Below are positions 1 to 10,451 of a stretch of DNA of 64,000 nucleotides, piece by piece. The DNA is from Sphagnum compactum (lineage: Eukaryota > Bryophyta > Sphagnopsida > Sphagnales). The translations under genes were made by a program, and so were the position numbers. The stretch is taken from contig OZ234503.1 in the NCBI GenBank assembly GCA_965153455.1, positions 2,480,001 through 2,544,000 of the forward strand. Direction: 5' to 3'. Positions within the stretch are counted from its first letter, which is position 1. Each line of letters begins with the position of its first letter. The notes under the pieces were generated by a model. It had not been told where the DNA came from, did no database searches, and was given only the letters and a program-made list of their open reading frames with translations.

Positions 1-2340
1 CAAAAATGATTTCTTCCAAACTAAAAAAATATTGTGAAGGATAATAGTGAATATTTAGAAATATTTAATATGTTGAAATGAATTTTTCAAAATTAATTAA
101 TTAATTAATTATTCGACAGACATGTGTTGAAATGGCCAAGGTATTATACGATATATATTTCAAGTATCTTATTAGTCCCATTGTTGAAACAGAGAAACAG
201 CATTGTAGCTATTCTTCTTCCCAGCGTCGAAAAAAACAGTCTTATTTTGAATTTTTGCATAGGGGAAAATTAAAAAGATTTTTTTGTAATTGGGGCGATT
301 TCAATAGGAACCCAGCTTTAAAAAAATTTTAAAAAAAAATGAAAAAAATCCAGTGGAAGGTGCACAATTGTGTTGCGCGTTTCGCCAGTCATGCAAGATT
401 CACGAATTTGGTGCAGAAAAACCAATTTCCTGGTGAAGAACTGATGCAAGGGATGAACCACCAATAAGAGGAGCTTTACATGTGACCACTCCCCTAGAAA
501 ATAAAGTAGGTTAACAAGACACACTAATTAATTAATTAAGTAATTAAGTAAGGGGGGATCATTGTTGCTACCATAGACAACGAGGGAAAATTAATTAATA
601 ACAATCAAAACTGTCCTGGAAGGCCCACTAGGTCATAATTTAATTTTTATGACATGACCCCAGTTATAGTCTAGTCCGGGTGTGGACTTGATTAAATGTA
701 GCAGGGCATTCATAGATGGAAGTGTGTGTCTCTCTGCATGTGTGTCTCTAATTAGTCCGTCATGGGATCTGTCCTAGAAGCGTTAAGCTTTGATTTAACG
801 TAGTGTATTTGTTAGTTGACTGCATTAATTAATTAAGTACAAACTGGCCTTTATTGGGCCCTGCCCCCCACAGGGACAGGGCGATGATACTATCGCCGCC
901 GTCGATCCAACTTTTGGAAGTTTTACCTTATTAGAACCGGTTTCATATCATGTGAACCGGTTTTTTTGGGTGAAAGTGTTTAGACTGCTTACATTGGAAC
1001 ATTGGACATTTTATAGAGTATAGTAGCTTTAAGGGATTTTAATAGGCCCCTAGGTAATAATAATAGGTCTATTTTTTTTATTATATGAGGATTTTTGAAA
1101 GATGATAGTTTGGCTTGTGTTGAAAGTTGAGATTAGTAACTATATTAGAGTTATAATATCTTGAAATTGAAAGAAAAAACAAAAAACAAAAAATTTCTAA
1201 TGCAAACAAACAAGCAAAAGATATGCAAAATTGCCAAGAAAATAGAAAAAATTACTTAAAAAAAATCTAGTTAATAAGATACACAAGCTGATAAATAAGG
1301 AGCTCAAACTCAATGTAAATTGTCACATTAAAAACATGCAAAAATCACAACCTTTTTCAAGTCTAATAACACATAACAAAGCTTAGAAATAACCCATGAA
1401 AACAATTTAAACAATTGGCACCTTTATTTTAGCATAGAAAGACTATTTTGAAAGGTTTTTTTTTTTTTTTTTTTTTGTTTGTTGTCTATAGTTATAATCT
1501 TGTAAAGGTTTATATGGAATTTGACTCTCCATGTTCAAATCACAATTCATTAGTGCCACAAAAAAAAAGTGGTCAACAAGGGCATGATTATGAAAGGGGG
1601 TTTAAGTCTATAGTAGCATAGGTTTTGGTTGAAGGTCCAACTCAAGTATTATACATCTATCATCTGGTTGTTGATTTTTTTGATAACTGGATAAATTGAT
1701 AACCATTTGGTATTGAATTTTCAAAATTTTTAATAATCTACTTGGATGACACAATTATTTATATCTAGGTGATTATCAATATCTTTAAACATTAACACAA
1801 AATATTAAGATAAAAATAATTTTTTAATTTTATAAAGAAACCTTATTTAACCTGCAGGATAACAGATGGTTATCAACTGATTATTTGATAATCTACCTTT
1901 CATGCACAATCGATGATTATTACTCAAATTTTTGATAACGTACTTTACTTACCAAAAAAAAAAAAGATTTGATATTGATAACTTGTGTGGTCCCAAAAAA
2001 ACTCAAAAAAGAAATAACTGGCCAACACTGGTATATTAGAACTCAAATCCACAAAACATAGGCAATAGTTTTGTGTTGAGTTTTACTGTAAATTTTACCC
2101 TTGACAAGACCGAAACTCCTCAATCCAAATACGTACTCAATATACAGATAACTAGTGTCAATCCCAACACATGGCACCCGCAACCTGAGGCGTCGGTGAG
2201 GGGCAAAGCAAAGCTAATGTGCCTTGCTGTTAAAAAGTTCTTCCTTAGTCCAGCGAAGTATTTTCCTATGATGTCAATTGTGAGCTTGCAGACAACAAAC
2301 AGAATACCCCTAAAGTTCAATCCTGGCTCTGTAGACTGCA
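1..2340. other. AT-rich non-genic DNA with repeats
   Basis: No convincing gene is visible. The stretch holds short ATTA/TTAA tandem runs (about 90-115 and 520-550), a poly-T tract near 1,460, and two dispersed repeats. About 1,005-1,165 recurs at 32.2, 39.5 and 40.2 kb. About 1,190-1,580 recurs at 34.3 kb. Open frames here are short and of low complexity. Confidence 0.6.
1190..1580. repeat. Dispersed repeat family B, copy 1 (partner 34,340-34,690)
   Basis: Direct-orientation similarity with 34.3-34.7 kb, including TTCAAGTCTAATAA, AGCTTAGAAATAACCCA, TTAAACAATTG and CATTCAAATCACAATTC-like blocks. The insertion of a long poly-T tract near 1,460 distinguishes this copy. No coding capacity. Confidence 0.65.
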
Positions 2341-2349
2341 AGTAGATAG

Positions 2350-2539
2350 TGTCAAACTTTTATTAGCTCTAAAACTTTCCCATTCTTCAGTGTTCTGTTG
2401 GTCTTCTTCCATTCCTCCTCGCTTAAAGGGTGGAGCCCGTACAAAGATTCAACCCAGTGAGGAACAACTCCACATTCAATAATTTCCAAAAATGCTTTTG
2501 TTTTTGAATGGGCATAGTCACAAATTGTTGGTGCCAGTT
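2350..2539 (-). pseudogene. Unrecognised exon-like fragment
   Basis: On the minus strand, a TATTATGCAG acceptor-like site at about 2,540 opens into a stop-free frame that reads like real protein. It includes the stretches KTKAFLEIIE, VVPHWVESLYGLHPL and SEEEWKKT. The frame ends shortly after at a stop near 2,350. I do not recognise the family. No start codon or well-supported flanking exon was found, so this may be a decayed gene fragment, a captured exon, or one exon of an unresolved gene. A second protein-like stretch on the same strand, about 3,257-3,415, ends in AELLELLHDQM and a stop, and it may belong to the same unit. Confidence 0.35.
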
Positions 2540-2899
2540 CTGCATAATATTCGTGGGTGTAGCTTAGAGATGTCTAATTTCATATATAGGCTCATTCATT
2601 AGAGCGCATCCAATCCGAAAATAGACCAGTGATGCAAGAGGGATACTTGGAGCATAATTGCACAGTGCGACAGTCCAATGACTGGGTCACAGATTCCAAC
2701 AATTTGCTTTTCTGGAACATTGGCTCTCTTTTGTATTTGACTGAGTCATTAGATCTAGAGCTTCAAACTTTCTGTAAAAAGTTACAAATGCCATTCGAAG
2801 AGGTAGCTAATGTACCAATTACCAACCATTCACATGCATCTATCTACCTACCTAATAGCCATGACCAATTGACTTACCTACCTACATGGTAGTACCCAC

Positions 2900-5800
2900 T
2901 TACATTTCTTGCCTACTTACCTATGGTCCAAACTACTTACCCGCTTACAAAAGTTGTAAAACAGCTAGTGTGAGTGGGAATGGCAGGTTTTACAAAAAAT
3001 TGAAAATTCAATACCAGGCAATTATCACTTTACCCGGTTATCAAAAAAATCCATAACTAGATGGTAGGTTATTAGTAACTGGCTTGATAACAGGGTCAAA
3101 ACTCAATAGCGAGCCAACACTGGATCTCACTTTGTATGTTTTATAACCAAAATTTCATCAATGTGCAGCTTGTAACAGATCTGAATCTGTGTTGTCTGAT
3201 GAGCACATCAAATTGTGTAAATGCAGTCCTGAAACTATATATTATGCCCTTTTTAGTTTTGCTACATCTGGTCATGCAGCAGCTCAAGTAGTTCTGCAAC
3301 TGCAGAAATTGAAGCAACTGCACTGTTGTCCAAGGTCACTTTAACTTCTTTGTGAGATTTCCATAAAGGCTTAACAACAGTTTCATGGCCTAAACTGTGA
3401 GCACCCAATGTCACCTGACATCGATGAGATCTAAACCTCAATTGGCACAATTCTGTTGTTTTCCGAGCAGGAGAAGAGTGGCCAAGACATGAAAAGCATA
3501 ACACAGCAATCTACAGAGACCCAACAGAGTGAAGTCCATTATTGTGCACAAGTGTGATAAAGTTGAATATGCCTTAGCTTTCATGCATGGCAAAACCAAT
3601 TCTCATCTTTGCTTCTTTGACCTTGCCTCTATATCTGAACCAGCTTTCTAAACAGCAGCTGGTGTCTACCTAGGTTTCTGGATCCAGACCAATGGGTTAG
3701 CAAAGAGCAGAAACCACTGGTGGAATCTGGCCATCCTTTCACAAACAATAGCAAAACCCTTTTTGAAAGGTAACCTAGCATATTAGAGTTATTGGTTAAG
3801 TTAGGCGATTAGGGGGTGAGCACAGCCAGTTTCGGCATAATAGTGCATCAAACCTCTGACTAGGACTGAAAATTTTACCCTACACCTAGATTCAGATGGA
3901 TGCATCATGGAGTTAACGAATGAAAGCTTGATTTCATACTGGTTGCTTTTAAAAGGGTCCTTCAAAACATACAATCCCAGAGTTTCTAAAAATTAGAAAA
4001 ATGCCCAACACTAGTCTAAACCAGCAGTGTTGGGCAGTTCTTTTCTTTTCTGAAGAACCTCTAGTTCTATCCTAAAATATAACTTAGAATGGTTCTGGTT
4101 CTAGTTTTAAAAATCACACAGTTTTTATGTCCTTGCCCCCAAGTAGCTTAAGGCAAGTAAGAAATTCAACTTTTTTCTTAAAATTGAAAATATTGTAGTA
4201 ATTCCTACAGGCCTTGGAGTCCTTTGTAAATGTGTGAGGGTAATAAGGGTTCAAAGTTCAAACTAATTCTACAACATAATATTGATTCTGCAACTGAAGA
4301 ACAATTTGTGTCCAAGAACTTTAAGCAACAAAGCCGCAATTTTTGGCATTTTTCCAAAAAAAAAACTTTGTAGAAGTTGCAGCCCAGCCCCCCTTTTCTT
4401 TTTAGGTTACCAAGTGGTGTAATTCCTCAAAAGAAAAACAGAAGCAGCTAGAACTATGGTTGTTTTTTTCAAAGTGGCTGGATCCGCAATCGATCACAAG
4501 AGGAATGAGTTAACTTTAGCTAGAGATTAGTTACTAAAAAATAATAAGTAGAATCATACTTTGTTTTGGCAAGCTTTAGGAATGAATTGCATAAATATGA
4601 TGACTTCAAACTTTTTTTCATCAAAATATTGCAACTTGGGTGCTCTTTTTCCAAAAAAATCTTTTGAACCAATTGTACTGGATTTTATTTTGTTGACATG
4701 GCACAAAATTTCGCCACAAGAGAAAACAGTGACTAGAACATGATATAGAATCTGGAAATTTTTCCAATTTTCTTTTCAAGTATGGAGATAGAAAACTCCA
4801 AAAACCACTTGCTGAAAAAAAAAAATCACCAATGAAAAACAACATTAATCCAAATATGAAAAGAAGTACCCTTTTCTTGACTTCAAACACTTATGATATT
4901 CTTGTTTCACACACAAAAAAGGCTATCTGAACATTGTGACATCCAAATCTCCCATTCAATGAAATTCTGTACTTTAGACACTTATTTTAAATCATTCTTT
5001 ACTGAACAAACCCAAACTCAATACATGAAACACAAAAGATCCAAACTCCATTCATAGGACTTCCTAATTGTTCAAATTCCCCATTTAATCTCTACTCAAA
5101 TCCTTAAGCTTTCAAACTGGATTGAATTAGAATGTATTAATGATGGATATCACCAAGTTGTCAAATACATATGTTAATCGTTAAATATCTCCATTGTCCC
5201 ATTAAACACATCTCATTACCTCTAGTCCTATAGCAAAAACAAAAATGTAAGGTTAGGACCAAGATCAGGGCTGTTCTAGGAATGGGGGCCCCATGCCTGA
5301 GGCATGAGTTGAGTGCAAGACCCAAATTCCTGGAATAGCCCTGTTTGAGATCCTTCTGTGGTCTAAAGAACTGGTAGAATTTTGCATGACTGTGATTCAT
5401 TTGAAGGGAGAAGAGGCACCTTATACTTAAGGTACCACACTCTATTGCGGCAGAAATTTGATTGAGGGAAAGGCACACTCCACATACCCTAAGCTTGAAA
5501 AATTCTACCAGTTCTTTATGTTCAACAAACATAGCTCCATTCCATTACTTAGCACTACATCAGATCTGGTCCTCATTCATCAACACAATATAACAGACAT
5601 AAAAATCCAATAATTGAGAAGCATAAAAAAATTATGATTGTTGCAATAAAAGGAAAAAATGAAGACAAAAAAAAGATTTGCAATGACCAGCTACCCACTT
5701 ACCTACCTACATACCTTCCTACCTACAAATACAGAAAATAAAGGGTAGTTTGATTTTTGGATTTAAACACCTGAACAGAAATGTCAAATACATTTGCACT

Positions 5801-5920
5801 CCATTTCAATATTGCCATAAGTTCACCAAGCCCACACATTATTAACTTACATAAAGTCACTGGCAGGGAAGCTTCTAGTGTGGAACTGCCAACCCTGATA
5901 CCTGCTACACCCTTGTTGCT
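2900..5920. other. Non-genic stretch with short repeats
   Basis: This stretch is mostly AT-rich with CTAC-type short tandem motifs (about 2,840-2,930 and 5,690-5,720). Apart from exon-like minus-strand pieces near 3.3 and 3.7 kb that I could not join, nothing here reads as a gene. A perfect 20-base inverted repeat at 5,364-5,383 and 5,499-5,518 is listed separately. Confidence 0.5.
5364..5518. repeat. Perfect 20-base inverted repeat with 115-base spacer
   Basis: The arm at 5,364-5,383 (core AAAGAACTGGTAGAATTTT) is matched exactly by the reverse complement at 5,499-5,518. The transcript of either strand could fold into a long hairpin. No flanking target duplication was seen. Confidence 0.6.
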
Positions 5921-5929
5921 TTACTGGGC

Positions 5930-6598
5930 TTAGGGTTTAGGGTTCAAAGAAGGAGTAGAAGGAGTAGAAGGAGCAGATGCAGGGGCAGAGGGCGGAACAG
6001 CCACCTCAGATGAAGAAGGAGGCTGGAGTGGTTGATGCGTCCAATAATCAGACAGAGCTGGTGCAAAGATGAAGCTCCCAGACATTACACCAATCCTGGC
6101 AACACCAGCAATAATAACAAACACACAAAACACTCGAGTCACTTTCACCAATCTTATATCAGGTCCAGCACCCAACCTCCATAAGTGTGCAGAATGGTTG
6201 CCTATTTCTTCCAGTTAAGAAGTCTCATAAGTCCTCTAGGTTTTTCCACTGCTGAACTGGATGATCAATTACCAAAGTGACACATAATTATTGCAAGCAA
6301 TCTGGAGATCATTGGTGACATCTCGCAACCACACTTGCAAGGGTGCCCCATGAGCTATGGTCACTAGAAGGCATAGATTTATGGCTCAAGCCATGGATAC
6401 TCGCAACTTATAACCCTAGGTAACTGGTCACCCTACTACCAGCGAAGCAACAACAACAGCAATATTGAACCCTGCAGATTCTCGAAGAAAGCAACCAGAG
6501 AGAGAGAGAGACACAGAGACAGAGAGAGATCAGAAAAAAGAGACATACCCAATGGCGCCAGCCACCAACGGCAAAGGAAGCCGCGGCCTTCGATACAT
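5930..6598 (-). CDS. Small single-pass membrane protein, hypothetical (2 exons, 98 aa)
   Basis: CDS is complement(join(5930..6176, 6549..6598)). Exon 1 begins at the first in-frame ATG (6,598) after an in-frame TAG and reads MYRRPRLPLPLVAGAIG. The donor is GTATGT, the acceptor is TATGGAG, and the join keeps frame. Exon 2 has one hydrophobic segment (VFCVFVIIAGVARIGVMSG, about residues 32-50) and then a Pro/Ser/Ala-rich tail ending PSLNPKP. It is divergent to the L3 gene and shares its upstream region. I do not recognise the family. The short basic N-terminus before a membrane segment could suit an organelle or ER membrane protein, but that is a guess. The stop lies within a CCCTAAACCCTAAG stretch, so telomere-like sequence forms the end of the coding region. 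Confidence 0.6.
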
Positions 6599-6999
6599 GA
6601 AGCAGGACGGCGGCGGAGAGCCTGTCTGTGCTGGTAGTGGCGATGTACGTCCAACAAACTGCCAAAACTACGAAGTGTCAAAAAACAGAAATTTGTGCAA
6701 AAGAGTTACAAAAGAAGGAACAAACTAGTCAACCCCACGTCCTCCCCATCAGTTACGTTATGATCCGTTACGTTATGAAACCCTAAAAGTGAAACCCTAA
6801 GTCCTTCCCAGCGATCATCCATTTGAAACCCTTAAAAGAGAGAAACCCTTCTGCGTTCTTCCCAGGTATCATCCATTTGGAAACCCTAAAAGTGAAACCC
6901 TAAAACGCAGCCACGCTTATATTATCGCGGCGGGAGGTCAGCTTCACCTCTCTTTCGTCATCGCCGCTGCGGAAGTGTTGGTCGTGGAGCAGCGCTGCT
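6599..6999 (+). promoter_or_regulatory. Divergent promoter with four telo-boxes (L3 gene)
   Basis: Four exact AAACCCTAA motifs lie at 6,778-6,786, 6,792-6,800, 6,881-6,889 and 6,895-6,903, with degenerate copies at about 6,825 and 6,843. Telo-boxes are typical of plant ribosomal-protein and translation-gene promoters. The block around CATCCATTTG is present twice (about 6,815 and 6,870), so the promoter contains a local duplication. The region also lies upstream of the minus-strand small membrane protein gene, so it may work in both directions. Confidence 0.75.
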
Positions 7000-8662
7000 A
7001 TGTCGCACAGAAAGTTTGAGCATCCCCGGCATGGATCGCTGGGCTTCTTGCCCCGCAAACGTTGCAAGCGTCACAGAGGAAAGGGTAAGAAATTTCGTTT
7101 CTTTCTTTGCTGTTCTCTTTTTGTTTGCATAGTGAAGTGCTTTGTTTGTCTCAGCTAGTCTGTGTAGTTTGTTGCCCCATTGTGGTTTTCATGAGTGCGA
7201 TGTTGGGGGTCTTTTTAGGTTTTTTTTTCACCGTAGAAATGGACTTAAAAGCTTTGATGTCTGTGTAAACTTGTTGCAGTGAAATCTTTCCCTGCCGACG
7301 ACGCCAAGAAGAAATGTAGTCTCACTGCCTTTTTGGGCTACAAGGCCGGCATGACCCACATTGTTAGGGAGGTGGAGAAGCCTGGATCCAGTATGTTATC
7401 TCGCCTACAAACCCATTCCATTATGCTTCCCACGTAACATGTTGTTTTTTCAGTTCTGGAAGCAAAAGAGGGTCCATTACCTCTGTTTTGATGTTTTCTA
7501 TGTTGTGTCTGCTAACAGAACTGCACAAGAAGGAGACATGTGAGGCTGTTACCCTGATTGAGACACCACCCATGATTGTTGTGGGCTTGGTGGGTTACAT
7601 CAAAACCCCTCGTGGCCTCCGCTCTCTCAACACCATCTGGGCTCAGCATCTGAGTGACGAACTGAAGAGGCGGTTCTACAAAAACTGGTATAAGAGCAAG
7701 AAGAAGGCCTTCTCCAAGTACACCAAGAAGTATGAGACTGATGAAGGCAAGAAAGACCTCGAGGCTGATCTGGAAAGGATGAAGAAGTATGCATCTGTTG
7801 TCCGTGTCCTTGCTCACACCCAGGTAAGGAACCCCTGTACTTCTGATTCACAGTGTATAATTTTTCTTCTCTTTTCAGCTCAATGTTTGGCGTTGTCAGA
7901 TACAGGATCTGAGTATTTCAAACTTTCTGAAGAAATTCTGCCTAACTTTCTACATATAGGCTTGACGAGAATCCAATGTCTTTTGTCCATCAGGTGCGCA
8001 AGCTAAAGGGAATCAAACAAAAGAAGGCACACCTTATGGAGATTCAAATCAATGGTGGCACCATTGCTGAGAAGGTTGACTACGGTTACAAGTTTTTTGA
8101 GAAGGCGATTCCTGTCGATGCTGTGTTCCAGAAGGATGAGATGATAGATATCATCGGAGTCACACGGGGACATGGTTATGAGGGTGTTGTTACCAGATGG
8201 GGTGTGACACGGCTTCCTCGCAAGACTCATAGGGGTCTCCGCAAGGTTGCCTGCATTGGTGCTTGGCATCCAGCCCGTGTGTCCTACACTGTAGCAAGGG
8301 CAGGACAGAATGGGTACCATCATCGAACAGAGATGAACAAGAAGGTCTACAAGATTGGGAAGGTAGGAGAAGAGTCCTTCAAGGCCATGACTGAATTTGA
8401 TAGGACAGAGAAGGACATCACCCCCATGGGTGGATTTGCACACTATGGTATTGTCAAGGATGACTACATTATGCTCAAGGGTTGTGTTATGGGTCCTAAG
8501 AAGCGAGTGATCACCCTCCGACAATCCCTCTACAAGCAGACATCCCGCAGTGCATTGGAGGAGATTAAGCTTAAGTTCATTGACACATCATCAAAGTTTG
8601 GACATGGTCGCTTCCAGACTTCTCTGGAGAAGGCCAAAACTTATGGAAAAGTGAAAGCTTAA
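7000..8662 (+). CDS. RPL3: 60S ribosomal protein L3 (uL3), 389 aa, 4 exons
   Basis: CDS is join(7000..7084, 7280..7390, 7519..7823, 7994..8662); all junctions are GT-AG and keep phase. The product is uL3, a core protein of the cytosolic large ribosomal subunit whose long loops reach the peptidyl-transferase centre. The N-terminus [20 protein letters not shown] is the classic eukaryotic L3 start. The following blocks are also diagnostic: [59 protein letters not shown], and the highly conserved [20 protein letters not shown] / [20 protein letters not shown] region, which contains the histidine that is 3-hydroxylated in yeast L3. Length equals the usual plant length of 389. The gene is complete with no damage seen. 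Telo-boxes upstream suggest coordinated ribosomal-protein regulation. Confidence 0.97.
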
Positions 8663-9680
8663 TTTGGTATAGGGTTGCTGGGCTAAGGGTTGGAAGGCAA
8701 GGTAGTAGAGTGTTATTGCAAAGATGGCTGGGTGAAACAGAATTTGTGGGCATGTGCGGCCCTATAGCCATTGGCAAGTGCCATTATAAAGCATGTGAAG
8801 CTAACAGTTTTGTTTCATGCTAGTGCACCACATCTATGCCCAATGGATTTCCGAGCCCTTTCAGCTATGGCACTTTTTTCCCTGTTGTGATGTTTTGTTT
8901 CTCTGAATACAGCTTCATTTTTGAAATGTGGCTCTGCCTTGTCTGCATTCAAGTATGGACAGACTGCGGTTTCCAGCTTTGTTGTGTTTAAATTAGGGGG
9001 GTGGAATGCATCTTTGTTTGCTTTGGTTGTGGGTTATATTCAAAATGATCAGTCTTCCCTGTGTCTTAGATACCTGAAGGTGGGTTGTTGCTCTGGATGG
9101 AACAGTAATGTGTGTTTGGAAGGAATTTGAGCAGGTGTAAATGCTTTCTGGACAGTCTGAAAAATTGTGCACTGGAATAGAGTAATGTAGGTTATGAAAT
9201 TCACTCAGGACACTCTTAAAACTTGTTTTCTGGAAGATGGTGTTTACATGCTTAGAGCTATGCAGAAGACAACTCTGCAAATTAAAATTGAATGAAGAAA
9301 AATCAGAACATGCCAGTTTGGCTCAGTAATATGGTTTTGACCCAGCAATTTTCCACAGGTTGCATGGCGCAGCTCCTCCACATGTTGAGTGGGATGATGG
9401 TTGATTGTTCGTGGTTTGTTGCTATTAGTAGGCCCCCACTTATGGTTGTGAAAATGAAACTGGGGTGAGAAATGTTACTGCAAATGCCACATTTTGGGCA
9501 CTGTTTGAAATGTTCTTAGACCAGCACAACAACAAAGAGACTAGTGAAGTAGATCGTATAAGACTGAAGATGATCTGAAAATGGGAGGTTTTAAAATTTT
9601 GTGCAATTTGCTGAGGAGTTGATTAGGGTTTGAACTTTTTATACTCAGAAAAGTAAATATTTTTCGGCTAAAAAGTTTCA
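8663..9680. other. L3 3' region and intergenic DNA
   Basis: This is probable 3' UTR of the L3 gene followed by intergenic sequence. No open frame here looks like a gene. The tRNA terminator tract (AAAAA on the plus strand, 9,670-9,674) marks the end of the adjacent minus-strand tRNA transcript. Confidence 0.5.
9670..9674 (-). terminator. Pol III terminator of tRNA-Asp
   Basis: A run of five T on the minus strand lies just downstream of the tRNA 3' end, as expected for RNA polymerase III termination. Confidence 0.7.
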
Positions 9681-9685
9681 AAATG

Positions 9686-9757
9686 CGCCGCTGCCGGGGA
9701 TCGAACCCGGGTCACCCGCGTGACAGGCGGGAATACTTACCACTATACTACAACGAC
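9686..9757 (-). tRNA. tRNA-Asp (anticodon GUC)
   Basis: Read on the minus strand the gene begins GTCGTTGTAGTATAGTGG and ends CCCCGGCAGCGGCG, 72 nt including discriminator G73, the aspartate identity base. The anticodon loop CCTGTCACG gives GUC. The A box (TAGTATAGTGGT) and B box (GGTTCGATCC) are intact and the acceptor stem pairs with one or two G-U pairs. A T5 run 12 bases downstream is a Pol III terminator. There is no intron. This is a nuclear, plant-type tRNA-Asp. Confidence 0.97.
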
Positions 9758-10451
9758 TTCAGACGTTGCGATTAGATGGAGTCAAGACTAATAACTCGTT
9801 TTCGCCGGAAGTACTTTTATTGCGATTAATCGTCTGCCGTCGATGTCGTCAAGACCGTGTTTTCTGAGCTGAGAACCAGTTTTCGGTGGGTTTAATACGA
9901 TGTCACTATTGTACGTATTTTATTTCCCAAAAATGGGATTGGAGATAGGTATTCTACGGGATCCAATACGTATACAGAAACTTTACTCCCATGGCCAAAA
10001 GGTATGCACAAAAATAAAACTACCACGAATAATCAGGTTCTCAATGATGGGAACAGTACGCCTAACACGTTCGCACACACGCTGCCACGACACCGTCGCC
10101 TGCGTCGCTTGTTCAGAGGAAGGAAAGAATGTTGAAAGAACCGCGCGTAACGGTGTCATGGGAAGAAACAACGACCGCGCGGTTTAGGGTGTTACCGTGA
10201 CAAGAAGCGCAAGGAGCACGCACGCCTTCGCCACAGACCCTTTCTCTTCTTCTGTTGCTGTTATCGTTTTTTATTTCCCCGAAAACTAAGAAGAAGCTTC
10301 AAGAACTAAGTTCAACAATAAGTTGTTGTCCTTGAGGAATTTCACTGTGAGTTAGTAATTTCTTGAAAGAAAGAATGGTTCCACACCTCAGTGTTGCATT
10401 TTTCCTGAGTAGATGTTCCAAAGGAATTAGGTATTTTTGAAGGTTCTGAAG

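Noticed and set aside
7488-8006. Open frame of 172 codons continuing past the third L3 exon
   Set aside because: It is exon 3 of L3 read through intron 3; the family sequence resumes only after the splice at 7,823/7,994.
8003-8524. Long minus-strand open frame opposite L3 exon 4
   Set aside because: It is the antisense shadow of a strongly biased coding exon, with no family resemblance.
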